NCBI GenBank assembly: GCA_022885665.1
Contig: JAGQDJ010000043.1
Coordinates: forward strand, 310,001 to 374,000
From: Triops longicaudatus
Lineage: Eukaryota > Arthropoda > Branchiopoda > Notostraca > Triopsidae
Direction of reading: 5' to 3'
Length of the DNA: 64,000 bases
The position numbers and the translations under genes are program-made. The notes under the pieces were generated by a model that had not been told where the DNA came from, ran no database searches, and saw only the letters and a list, made by a program, of their open reading frames with translations. Positions within the stretch are counted from its first letter, which is position 1; every line of letters begins with the position of its first letter. Below, piece by piece: positions 1-11,399 of this stretch.

Positions 1-1520
1 GAGATTTCCCGTTATTAACGAGAAAAGGCAGAGTAATGAAGGAAATTTGGCCCACATCTCTGAACCTTCGTCTCATATATCACAACCGTCGCTACGCAAT
101 CCAAGACCAGCTTCTTTAGCAATAATTAAAAGGTCTTTCAGTAGTGACGCTTCTGCTGCATAGGACAATCTCATTTCAGCCAAAGATCCCCAAGTAGCGT
201 TTTTAACTACCTGCCCTCCACCCCCTGAAAAATACCCTTTCTCTCGTTTCCCACTGTTGCCGTTTCATTTTTAGAGCACTCCACAAAGTGTCGCGTTTTA
301 CAACCGCCAAAGCCACAAAAACCCACAAGTTATTACCAGGGCTTTTTTTTTTAAGCAAAAGAAAAAAAAAAAAAAAAAAAAATCTGGAGAGTGACAAAGG
401 AAGGAGGGACTAAGCTCAGGTATTTGCCTCCACTCTTGCAGCTTAAAGGCTAATGACCGAAATTTCGCTGTTCGAGAAAGAAATCGCAATTAGGTTTAAA
501 CACATGAAATTTAATAGAAAAGTAAATCCTGGGGGACAAAAGTGCATAAACCTTACTGTTTGTTTATTGCTTCTTCGGAAATTTACGATTTTGTTAAGCT
601 TGACGTTTCTGCTGATCTGTCGCTTCTGATTCACTGCTATTAAAAAATGTCTTTTTCGCAAATTAAATGCCTTCCAGTAGTAACGAAGAAGAGGTTTGTT
701 TTTGGTATTATTAGCGCCACACATTAATTAGTCAATAGTTGGTGTGCTACAGTCAGCATTTAAAACGAAGAGCTACGATGATCGCGCAGAACTGAACTGC
801 AGTGACAATTGTATTGCGAGTAGTGTTTTGTAAATTTATTCATTCATTTTATATAGATCATCATTTTCCAGGTTGGGGTTGCGTTACCTTGTAAAGAAAG
901 CTGACTAGATACATTTTAGTTAAAAAAAAAGTAAAAATGAAAAGCGTTTTGAACCAATCAGGCCACCTAACACCTAATAGCCATAGCATAAAACTCTTGG
1001 TCATTATTTTTTCCCATCACGATAGTTCAAAAGCCACATATTAATGTTTAAGCACGTGACAAGTGGATTGCGGATAAAAGCGTAACGTTCCTTTCACCAT
1101 GGCTACCATTGCTTTGCCTATAGCTGAACGTTGAAAATCGGATGATGATGAAAGTCTTTTTCGTCAAAACGCTTTCCCGCTTGATCAGTTGGCATAGCGT
1201 TTTCCAATTTGCAAAGATTCACCCCTGTACCCATGTGATGGAAGGTCAGGGTCACAGTATAAGGGTTACACAGTAGGATAACAGGGCTATCTCCCAATGT
1301 TTTAGTTTCTTTCTCGGTCCCTTGAGTACATTCAGGTAAAAGACCGGAATAGAAAAGGGTACGTTCGCAGACCTACCTACCAGTGCAAGTGCAGTCCAAA
1401 AATCGTCCCGACGGTTTAAAAAGCTCTTAGTTTAAATCTATTGCATTAAGCACAACATGAACACACTATAGACAATTTTGCGTTACCTAGGTTGCACCAC
1501 GAGGAGGCAGTCTATTTTGT
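1..1520. other. Unannotated AT-rich DNA
   Basis: Contains an A21 tract (362-382) and T-rich runs that produce short minus-strand open frames with poly-Phe. No gene, domain or structured RNA is recognised. Confidence 0.5.
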
Positions 1521-1573
1521 AACCCATACATAGATATAGTATTGTATAACAATACAGTATCTATGTATGGGTT
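1521..1573. repeat. 53-nt near-perfect hairpin
   Basis: The outer arms (AACCCATACATAGATA at 1521-1536 and its exact complement at 1558-1573) and inner arms (GTATTGT 1539-1545 and ACAATAC 1549-1555) are separated only by a 2-nt mismatch on each side and a 3-nt loop. This is a strong stem-loop on either strand. It could be the remnant of a fold-back transposon or a small-RNA-like hairpin; nothing identifies which. Confidence 0.8.
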
Positions 1574-1631
1574 CAACCCTATATACTATAAAATACCTAT
1601 GTATATGAAGTGTTTTGTTATGTTATGGTTA

Positions 1632-1862
1632 CTTATCTATTACACGCCCTATACACTGATGCAAATGTTCACACACACACAAAAACTCGGTAGATTTTTA
1701 CGTAATTTACTGTAAAATGAAGTAACTGCAAATAATAAAGTAAATTTTGTTGAAAAGTTAAGTTACACTTAATAAATTTTAATAATATATCAAATAATAA
1801 TTTTCATAATAAATCGTACATAGTAATGTTAAAGTAATTTTACGGGGCGTATAATAGATAAG
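1632..1862. mobile_element. Short TA-flanked MITE, mariner/Tc1-like
   Basis: A 231-bp non-coding element with 18-bp terminal inverted repeats, CTTATCTATTAYACGCCC, differing at one position between the ends. It is flanked on both sides by TA (1630-1631 and 1863-1864), the target duplication typical of Tc1/mariner-type transposases. The interior is AT-rich with no open frame. It begins 58 bases after the hairpin at 1521-1573. The superfamily is inferred from the TA flank and element size only. Confidence 0.7.
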
Positions 1863-1864
1863 TA

Positions 1865-4800
1865 CCTGGTTATATTTTTTGTGTGTCTATATAAGAGTAG
1901 TTTAAAATTAGTTCAAATTTGTCATTAGACTTACTTGTAGGGCAGATTTAAATTATTTTGCTACTTATGTGTAACTGTTCCTAACTTTTGCAAGTTTTGT
2001 ATTTTTCTTACGTGTTACTGTAAATTTTTCTGCTAGTGCTACATTGTCATCGTTAAGTCTATAGTATACTCTAACTCGAGTGAACAATAATCAATCGAAC
2101 AATGCACGGAAGTGCAAAAGCAATTGGAATGGTTTGTGTAGAACAAAGTCACTTATATGATTCGTGTTAAAACAGAAAGCAGGGGAAAGGTAGGAAGAGA
2201 AAGTCTCCGGTCCAGTTCAGAATTAAATGGCCTTAAATGAGAACTGTCAGCTTTTCGTTCAGTTGTGTGTTGTTTTGAACCGAACGGAATCCGAGTTTTG
2301 TGAAAATTTACTTCATTGGACCGGATCAAATGAGTAAAGTTGCCAAGTGGTCAGCTGGGTAATGATCCGCTGAAGAAACATGATCTACTGAAATATTCAC
2401 TGCCAGATCCTTGCCGTCACAGAATATTCCCGAAAGGATTGGGTGAGACACGCGTACACAAGTGCCGTGGCGTTAGCATGGGATTGATTGCATAGATCTT
2501 TTATGCGAGGATTACTTTACTTTGCATTAATTCGTGTTGTATATATTCAACGATAGCCACCCATTGTCGTACGGAGTTATATTTTAGGGCAAGATTCCCG
2601 TTCATATTCGCCTATAGATTATATTATCAACAGCCTTGTCAATTTAATCGATAAAAGTAAAAATATTATAGTCCAATCCTTGGCTTTTGAAGATACATCA
2701 ACTGTACGTGGAAGTCATTTGATTCCTAGTCGTAAGCTGAACGCCATTTTTATGTCCGAAAAGGCGCTGTAAATGGAAACAATTGTACATCAAAAACACC
2801 ATAAGTACTCAAATAAGCATATCCTTGTAGGAAAACGTTAAGGTTATGACATCAGAGGACTGGACTGAAATGAACCAGGACTTCTTTTAGTATACTGGAT
2901 ATGAGGAAACTTGGCACGCAAGCCGTGAAGTGAGTCTCGCTTTTTTGGCTCGTAACTCATCAAAAAAGGGTGGAAGAAGTAATTTTACAACCAAAGCGAA
3001 CGATCTATAGCTATGTCACCCCGAGCAGTAGGTTAGAATATAAAACTGGAAAAAGGCTGCAAAGACGCAAACTTAAAAAAAAAAGATTATCCGAAGACGT
3101 ATCAAGTAAAAGAAGGTATAAAAATATTCGAAAGCTGACTTCTGTGTTAAGTCCCATCCGGTGTTGTAATATTGTATCATTCGTCTGTACTTTTAGCCAC
3201 ATACCCCTTCACAACGCTATTTCGTCATAATAGTTCGAGTAAAACTTGGTAAAAAAGTCGTTTCTTATTTCTGTCCCTTTTCCTACGATGGTGGATCGTA
3301 CAGTGAACTTTTTAGCTTCCTTTCCCCGTAATAGGAAGGAGATTTGTGTTTATGCTGTTAATTTTGGCGAGAAAATTTGAGGGTAGTAGAAATTCAGCAG
3401 ATGCATGGGTTACCGTTAAGGTTGTTTTGCGACACAGTTTGCTAGGTGGCGATATTTCTTATTGTAATTTGTTTCTTAAGATTGGGTACGTAAGTGAATT
3501 GCAACGGTTTCGTGAAGCTTAAAATGTCACCAGGAATATTAGCTTAAGACATTAATTTCGGAGGAAAATAATGTGCAGTGCAAGTTAAGGTTCTAGATAG
3601 TTAAATTATTATTTATTATACGGTACTTTTTTATTGAAATTTTAACTCTTGCAATATTTCCCTTTTTATTGTCATGAAAGTTTCCATGAAATTATTGAAA
3701 GTCAGCATTGACAGTTAAGGACGTGGATTTTTAAATTTAACATATGTTGAAAAGCGTTCGTTTTTTTAATTACTTTCGTATAAAAGCATGGAGTTTGATC
3801 AATTAAAATTATACGTTGGCATTCAGAACAAAAGTCTTTAAGACCTTCAAGTTAGACACTGCATGAATATCACAAATAGCTTAAATAAGTGTCTTAAATC
3901 ATAAGCGAAGCATAAGGGTTGAGTTTACCTCCCGCGAAGTTATTTTTGGCTGCATATATAAGATATATTTTTTTTTCTCCTTAGAAACGTTAAAGCATTG
4001 GTTCCTTTTCATTACCTCCACGCTAGGATCTTTCTACGATCTGAGGAACCCTATATCTTCTGAGTCGTTGAGCCTAATCTAAACCAACTTTGAATATATG
4101 TGACTTCGTTCTTATAGACTGGGTACATTTTCCCTTTTTTACTCTTTTTTAAAAATCTTGCTTTACATGAAGTCCTAGTGCATGTGTGGTTTTAAGATAT
4201 TGTCACGGTCGAATGTAGCGCGTAATGGCTGCGTTATCTTATCCCTAAGAATCGGGTAAACGAAAACGTTTCGCTGATCCTAAGCTATTGAAACTTGCTC
4301 TTGTTTTGGGAGTACATTCTAAGAGCTTGATATTGTCGTTGTCACGTGCTCAGTTCTGATGTCTGGAGTGTAGAGGACGCGTCGCTATAAGCAAATAACC
4401 GTCTGTTAAATAGAACCTTCTCGCACGCTTCCTCATCTTCTCTATAGTCTTTTTTGTGTGTTTGAATGGAGGCTGCTTGCCCTTAACTTGAGGATCAAAG
4501 GTGTGGGGAGTATCGACTTGGTCACGCCTCAAGCACGTAATTGCAAACTTGGAGCATGACACTTATTGATAGAAGAAAATCGATTACTCTCCATGTAACA
4601 CTTAGAAATGTGTGGACTTCTATTGCCTTGGCTTCGTGGAGTCAAGTCAATACTTGTTTCGCACAGTACCGTATTATGCGAGGATTTGGAGGTAATTCGC
4701 TTCAGTTTAAACCATAATTAGGTTAATATTAGAATACTTGTTACTCATACTTTGTTTCAGCAACAGAAAAAAGTAATTCAAGGAAAAATGTAACGTTGTA

Positions 4801-5095
4801 TCAGTAAGCGTCCATTCGTACATGGCGGGAAAGACTGGATGGCAGTGATGTAAACATCGGCTTATTTTAGAAGTAGTATAAATAAATCCTTATTAAGATT
4901 TACTTTGCTAAAACTCCTCCCAGCTATAGTGGCAATGCACCAAGCACCAGGGAAATTTTGTATTGTGGGCATTGTTTAGCACCGTAGTAATTTTTGTGTT
5001 TTTTTTATGTAATTTTTGTAAACAAATTATTTTTTAATGTAAAGGTATTTAAGCATTAAAGAAGGATAAAATATGGTTGTATAGTAGAATTCACT
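1865..5095. other. Unannotated AT-rich DNA
   Basis: No conserved protein, RNA or clear repeat recognised. The open frame at 2970-3230 (86 aa, Lys/Arg-rich) has no recognisable domain. Confidence 0.45.
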
Positions 5096-5097
5096 TA

Positions 5098-5256
5098 CTG
5101 GTAACTCGGATAACGGCAAGACCCCCTAACGACAAGTTAGTCCCAAGTACCTTTTTATATATCGCCTCGGAGAGTCACCTTGAATAGACTTAAGACCCGC
5201 TTGAAGCCAACCCGGCTGCTCGGTCCCGGGGTCTTGCCATTAAGCGGGTTCCACTG
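5098..5256. mobile_element. pogo/Tigger-like MITE (159 bp)
   Basis: The left end, starting CTGGTAACTCGGATAACGG, and the right end, read on the minus strand as CAGTGGAACCCGCTTAATGG, are diverged inverted repeats that both continue into GCAAGACCCC. TA lies on each side (5096-5097 and 5257-5258). Ends beginning CAGTxGAACCxCG with TA duplication are typical of pogo/Tigger elements. The element is too short to encode a transposase, so it is non-autonomous and old, judging from the end divergence. Confidence 0.65.
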
Positions 5257-5258
5257 TA

Positions 5259-7299
5259 TTAAAAAACAATTTATTGTTCTAAAAGTTAAGTTTAATTTCG
5301 TTTTTCCTGGACAAAAATATTTTCAAAGAGGTTTTTAGTTTCAAAGGATGTATTCGTCATGAAGCTGGGCGTTAAAACCAAAGCGTTCTTCTTCGTTATT
5401 TAGCAGCAGAGCTCTCTTTCATTGTTGCCGAAGTCATGACAGGATTGTCGTTTATTCCGAAAGGAAATGCGACACTGCATAGAGTATTGTGGAAACGGAT
5501 GTTACGGGACAATAGTGTTGTCGGTTTCCTTCTGTTGGCTGTCTTGTCACGTTTTGAGTAGGAGGAGAAGTGGGTAGTTCGATTGCAAAATCTTCTTACC
5601 GTCCGACAGTATAGAATATGTCACTTTTTTCTTCCTGTAAAGTAGCTTGGAGGAGGGAGTAGGAAGGAAGTTGGGTGGAACAGAGAAAAGCCAAAGTACT
5701 GGCAGTACGTCGAGGAGAAAAAAGCGAAAGAAATCGTCTCATTCGGTGGAGTATTGCTTGAGAAGTATCCCCAAGATGACAAGGCGCTATAACATCACAC
5801 ACTTGCCTTGTTGTTGTAATATTTCTTCTGCCGTGTCCTTGGCAGTGATGAATGTGACAATAGCAGCCCCATGGTCTTTTCACTTTTTCGTGATAAACCT
5901 ATTAATTTTGGGTCTTTTGTGCACTGTACAACTCGCCATACCCCCATGCCCCTCATTTGTTCCCACTTCGGCCTGCAAACACTACTGGAGGGTGTGAAGA
6001 ACAAGTACCGAGACCAAAATCCTTGTAATGCACAAGGGTGAAATCGGGGGTGGCAGTGAGAATACTGCAAAGCTAAGCTATAAAAGATGTCACAGGTTCT
6101 TGTTCCATTTCTAAACGCCGCCGTGGGTGTTTTGCACCAGTCAAGACACTCTCGGCGCCAATAATCACGTACTTAGCTTTTCGATTAGAGCTGCCACTGC
6201 AAGTACTAGGCAAGTTCAGGGAAAATTGAAGACAGTGAAATACGTTTTCGCACCAGAATAGTAGAGACAAGCAGCCAGACGATTCAAACTGACAAGCAAC
6301 AAATTACTTTGCAGCTCCCTATAGTCACACATTATTGAAACGTTCTAATTTTCACAGTTCGTCTTTAGGCAAAAGAAATTTTAAGCAACGTACATGCAGC
6401 ATGTTTATTTACTATAAATTTATTTATAATTATACTTTATCCATGCTTATAAGCGTAATATGATGCTTATCCTTTTAAAAGCATCGAAAATGTCATAAAA
6501 CGTTGCTTGTGTTGAAAATTAACATTCGTCGTTCACGGATTAACGGAAGCAGAGAACCCTCTTGTATTAACAATTCATAAAGAGGGAACATTACTCATTA
6601 CCCACAGATTAGTGCGAATTACGGTCCAAGTCTTTCTAGAATATCATCTCGTAGTACTATCTTTCACGTACGTATGAAGAGCTTAGTGCATAACTTAGTG
6701 CACTAAGGGAGTTTACAAGTTCTAATCAATCCCGTGAGAGACAATGAAAAGAAAAAAATTTGTCTACGTTTCCTTCTGAAACTTGCGTTGAAACCATAAT
6801 CTTTCGGGATCCGTTATAACTCGGAAATTTTATTTGCAATTCTTTAGTAGTTTATGCGCCGCTTCGTTCGCTACAAGAAGCTTTTTATTTTTTACCTTAA
6901 TTGTTGAGACCGAAAACTGTGATCGTAAACTTGCGTTGACTATGACTGTCTCACGCTACTCTTGTCAACTTAATTGTCACGCGAAAGCGTATAACAAATT
7001 AAGAATCTCCTTCGTTGTTATCCTGTTTCTTTCCATTAAGTGATTCAGGATCTACTTTTTACTTCGTGGAGCTGTTTTTGCCTCAATAAAGAACAAATTT
7101 GTCGAGTGTAGAGCACTTATTTGGTCGATACTGTACAAGTAAAAGACACTATATAAAAACAAAAGAGAGCCAGAATCCGGTTGAAAGACTATAAAAGTAA
7201 AAGGAGACTATTTTAAGTCTTTCTCTACTTGTCCGGTTAGCTGTTTCTAGACACTCTGGACGGCTCAGATTAAGTTCGTTTCATCATGTATTAATTGCA

Positions 7300-7300
<1 letters not shown>
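5259..7300. other. Unannotated DNA
   Basis: Open frames at 5596-6070 on both strands lie in a slightly GC-richer patch but show no known domain. A 14-bp palindrome, CTTAGTGCACTAAG, is at 6694-6707. Nothing else is recognised. Confidence 0.4.

Positions 7301-7384
<84 letters not shown>
7301..7384. repeat. (ATT)n microsatellite
   Basis: About 28 uninterrupted ATT units. Confidence 0.97.
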
Positions 7385-7746
7385 TTTGTACTTAAAGCAT
7401 AGAAACGCGTTGAAAACCTATGAGTTGTAATCTCTCACACAAGGGGTAAGGTCCTGTTGTCATTATCGTTTAATTTGATTTTCATGCCTATTGGTACATT
7501 TTGTGTTTTAGAACTTGTCATTCCTGGTTTTACGGACTTACTCGGAGTCTAGTCACTGGTTGATTTTAATTCTGGAAGTAATGTACAATTTTTAAGAAAT
7601 GTACAATTAAAAGAGTGGAGGAAATAAATAAAACAAAAATTAGATAAGAATGGAAATGAAAAAATTCCAGATGCGAAAACCAAGTAGTAGCGTCATAAAA
7701 GAGTCCTACGATTAACATGTCTTTTTCGAATCCTGATAGTCTAGAA

Positions 7747-7954
7747 CAGTGGTGCCCAACCTACGGCCCGCGGGCCATATCCGGCCCGCGAAGGTGCCTT
7801 ATACGGCCCGCTCATTTATACCGCTCATGTATATCACTGCATAATTTCATTTTTAACGTCGGCATGATTCTGGCGAAACCGGAACATTCAGGCCCGCGAG
7901 ATTTTATATCATGTCGCGCGCGGCCCTCGGGTGAAAAAAGGTTGGGCACCACTG
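7747..7954. mobile_element. hAT-superfamily MITE with perfect ends
   Basis: A 208-bp element with perfect 16-bp terminal inverted repeats, CAGTGGTGCCCAACCT, flanked by a perfect 8-bp target duplication GTCTAGAA (7739-7746 and 7955-7962). An 8-bp duplication and CAGxGGT..CAACC ends next to GGCCCGCGGGCC-type sequence are characteristic of hAT elements. The interior is GC-rich and has no transposase, so it needs an autonomous partner elsewhere. The perfect ends and duplication suggest a recent insertion. The open frame at 7717-7995 is the element read through by chance. Confidence 0.9.
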
Positions 7955-7962
7955 GTCTAGAA

Positions 7963-8940
7963 CGAACCTTTATACTTATCGCTTCAGAAAATTGATAAAA
8001 ACACAAAGAAGGCTGCAGTCTAAAAATTCGAGGTACAAACTAAAGGATTCAGAAAATAGTCTGCAAGAACGGAATACAATAAAATACGTGGATCGGTTTT
8101 ACATCGTTATAAGCAGAAGAGTTACAATGGCACTCGCTATTCGTTTCCTTACGGACAGAAAATCCTGGCAAAAGAAGGAAAGCACTTCAAGGAGACATTA
8201 ATAAAAAGGTTTAAAAAGCAAACAACGATTTACTTCACTCACGAGTTAAAAGAGTAATAGAAAATATAAGGACGCCAAAGGAGACAACAAAAGATGTTCT
8301 AAAAAAAGAGCAATCTGCCTCAAGCAATACGTTTCACCTCACTGTGAGTTGTTGAACTGCAGCCAAGAGATCAGTGCAATCGTAATCATATGTGAAGCTC
8401 TTAAGTTAGAGCTTAACAGACAGTCGCTTAATGGATGATGCTCGTAATTTTTTTTTTAAATATTATTACGATCAAAGCTCTTTTTTTGGCTAGGTGAAGA
8501 CAAAGACGTGAAGGAAGTGTAGTGTAAACTTCGTTGCATAGGCGACTATAATATAACGTCACTAAGGTTCAGTGTTTTCTCAAAGAAAGCAAGAATGAAA
8601 AATAGCAAAGATTTTGGACTGCCGGTACAAAATGCTTCGCACATTCTTGATTTTTGGCCTAATTAGTTGCAAAAGGTTATGGTACCTTGAGTGTATTAAA
8701 GTGGTTATAAATTACTGAGTAACCTGTTGTGTTTTCTGTTCTGTCGTGTTAAATTTATCGAAAGTTAATAGGAAAGCTTTGGGGTCGTTCATAAATCCTT
8801 AGCCATTTTTCTGTCTTCTTGTGTTCGTTTGCTCGTAAAGCACGAGGAAGTAGCTACGAGGAGGGTGATAAAGGATGGGAAGGCTGGCCAAAAGGGACAA
8901 ATCATTTCTCCTTGAAACAAAAACTTTGTCGAGTATTGTT

Positions 8941-8982
<42 letters not shown>

Positions 8983-9790
8983 AGGCAACATCCATAATAG
9001 AGCGATGTTACATATAACCTCAAATTCTAATGACTGAGCCCTTAGGTCTTTTCCAAAAAAATGGAGGAACAAAACACTGAAATGGGAGTCAATATGAAAT
9101 TCCTGTGTCTACAACGTGTCTAATGTGCTCCTTCGGAGTTTCTTCATAAAGTTGAGCCTAAATATAGACCTGAAAAATTTCATACTCTAGGCCACCAACA
9201 GGATCAAACTTCTTTACAGGGAAATTCCTAAATTCCGAGCACTGGGTGTAATGTCGACGGCCTCCTTGCATGTATAGCCAGACGCAGCTATCTTTAGCCA
9301 AACTATAGAACTATTTTTCAGGTGCTGGAAAAAAATAAGGGAAAAAGCACCCTGTCTTTATTAAGCTTTTTACGGCAGTGTGTTAACTACCGTATAATGT
9401 AGATATTGGATGTAATGTAACTTATCTAATAACGTGTGTAAACTATTAAGGACATACATTAAGAATTTATTTCAGGATTTAGGCATTTACTGTTCGATTA
9501 GCTTACTAAAAGTGTTTCTGCGGTTTCCACAACCTCTTAAACGTTCTTGCCGTGTTGAGTGTCATGCTGCACTTGCTAACTAACTTGAACGTTTTGATTG
9601 ACATTGTAGAGTTAACTAGACTTCCAACGAAATATTTAGGGCAATTTTAAGACACCTAGAAAACTAGGAATCTAAAATGAGATCTAATCTTTTATCTAAA
9701 CTTGACACCCTTGCTGCGTAACACCCCTTCAACGCCCTTTATGCGACATGATTTACAGGATTACTCAGTATGATCAATACAATTCTTTTG
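7963..9790. other. Unannotated AT-rich DNA
   Basis: Apart from the T38 tract (8943-8980), no feature is recognised. The short open frames have no domain. Confidence 0.4.
8943..8980 (+). repeat. T38 homopolymer
   Basis: 38 consecutive T followed by GCAGG. It resembles a pyrimidine tract plus AG, or the poly(A) tail of a minus-strand retroposed copy. No body of a retroelement is identified beside it. Confidence 0.9.
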
Positions 9791-9812
9791 AAACAAATAA
9801 ATAAAATAATGA

Positions 9813-9922
9813 AAACCTCTCTGTCAACCAGCAGCTTTGTCAAGAGGTTTAAAGGTTTTTGAGCCGTCTGACTGTGGTGCTCTTGATGGGTACAAAAAAA
9901 GCTGTGGCTCTCGTGAAGTGCG
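9813..9922. mobile_element. Unclassified short retroposed-type repeat, copy 1, with 21-bp direct repeats
   Basis: A 110-bp insert between two identical 21-bp direct repeats (9792-9812 and 9923-9943), a length typical of LINE-driven target-site duplication. Its core (from 9818) is about 97% identical to the copy at 10949-11060, with single-base changes and one A of length difference. No tRNA-like A or B box and no poly(A) tail are obvious, so it is not a classical SINE. The strand of the parent is unknown. Confidence 0.75.
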
Positions 9923-10948
9923 AACAAATAAATAAAATAATGAGAATAGCAAATTTTCCAAAGTTGTCTTGCAGCCTTGTCAAGTTGGTGACTGAGATAA
10001 CAGGAGAGGCAAGAGAATTTTCTGTTGCATTGGGGTAGACGAGACGTATACGAGACTATAAGGAAATCGTAGTGAAATGCAAATGAACCTCACGTTCTCG
10101 ACATTTAGTTCATTCTGTGTCTCTCTGCCCGTGTGACAGAAGTGGAGGCCCATAGAAGTTGCATAAGTACAACCATTGGGTCCCGGCGCTATATTCAAGC
10201 ATTTAAGCTCACATACGCCCCGTGTTAAGATACACTTACCTTCCAAGGAATATAGCTCGAACTGAGTCGCACCTTTGTCTGTAACACAAATTCGCCGAAT
10301 TGTTGAAACACCTTTTTTATGTTATTGCTTCTAGCATGCAATTTACTTAGAAAAGAAAAGCTTTTTATTGCAATATTTTTCAGTCATAATATAAAAAGCA
10401 AACAATTTTTCTGCAAGGGATCTTGAAGTCCGTTAAAAGTCAACTTGGTATAAAATAATTAATCCAAACGATATCGTCTTTTGTCCAAGTTTTTTTTAAT
10501 AAAAAGTCAAACAATGTAAAAAAGGTCAATGATGCATCTTTAGTAACATAATCTTCTAGTATTCTTCGTGTTTTGATAAGTTGATCTTAGTGTGTTGTCA
10601 TTAACAAGCACAAAAGTGCAACAAATAGAATACAAGAGTTAATAGACACTGTTATATTACCCTGCAAGTTTTTAGAAATTCGAAATTAAGGAAATAATAT
10701 GCGGATTAGTGTTGTATTCAATCGTGAAAAGGGTACGGTATAAACATACCGGCACCGATTTGTATGTATGCTCGTACGCGTTTCCGTTGCTCCTATGAAG
10801 GCACCCTTGTTATATATTTGGATTTATCGCGTGTTGAGTTTGCCACGAGCGAAAAGATATTACAGTTCGTAACGCTCAGTCTATTGACTGTCACCTCTTC
10901 CTCATACTTTCCATTTCTTGATGCTTTTTTTCTGTCATTAACTTCTTT

Positions 10949-11060
10949 TCTCTGTCAACCAGCAGCTTTGTCAAGAGGTTTAAAGGTTTTTGAGCCATCT
11001 GACTGTGGTGCTCTTGATGGGTACAAAAAAGCTGTGGCTCTCGTGAAGTGTGAAACAAAA
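10949..11060. repeat. Unclassified short repeat, copy 2
   Basis: Matches copy 1 from CTCTGTCAACCAGCAGC through CTCTCGTGAAGTG. No clear target duplication is visible around this copy. It is open in one frame on each strand (giving, for example, FEPSDCGALDGYKKAVALVK on plus), which may be chance or may show that the repeat derives from coding DNA. Confidence 0.75.
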
Positions 11061-11399
11061 TAAGAAGTAAAAGCGTACCGGAGAGGTGTCTTGTGTAGCG
11101 CTACGCGTACCGGTTGTATTTCGAGTGAACAGGAACTACTCTGTGTAGTGTAGTGTCGGATGAGTGATCTGGACGTGACAGAGGACAGTTTTCGCTTTGT
11201 TAAGCAAGTTGCTTCTATCCTTTCTCCCAATGCAACAAACAGGAGTGTTAGCTATCAGAGACGTGTTGTAACCAGAAAATGTGTTGTTAGTGTAACGTAA
11301 ATTTGGTTTTCTTTTGAAAAGGAGACACAACGAGTTCACAGGGAGGAAGGAGCGAAAAACTTGAGGGGAAAAAGAACAGAAGATTGAAGAACTAAATTG

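Noticed and set aside
8943..8985. T38-GCAG as a real 3' splice site
   Set aside because: It lies outside the dlg1 coding exons with no open frame of interest downstream; a homopolymer or retroposed tail explains it better.
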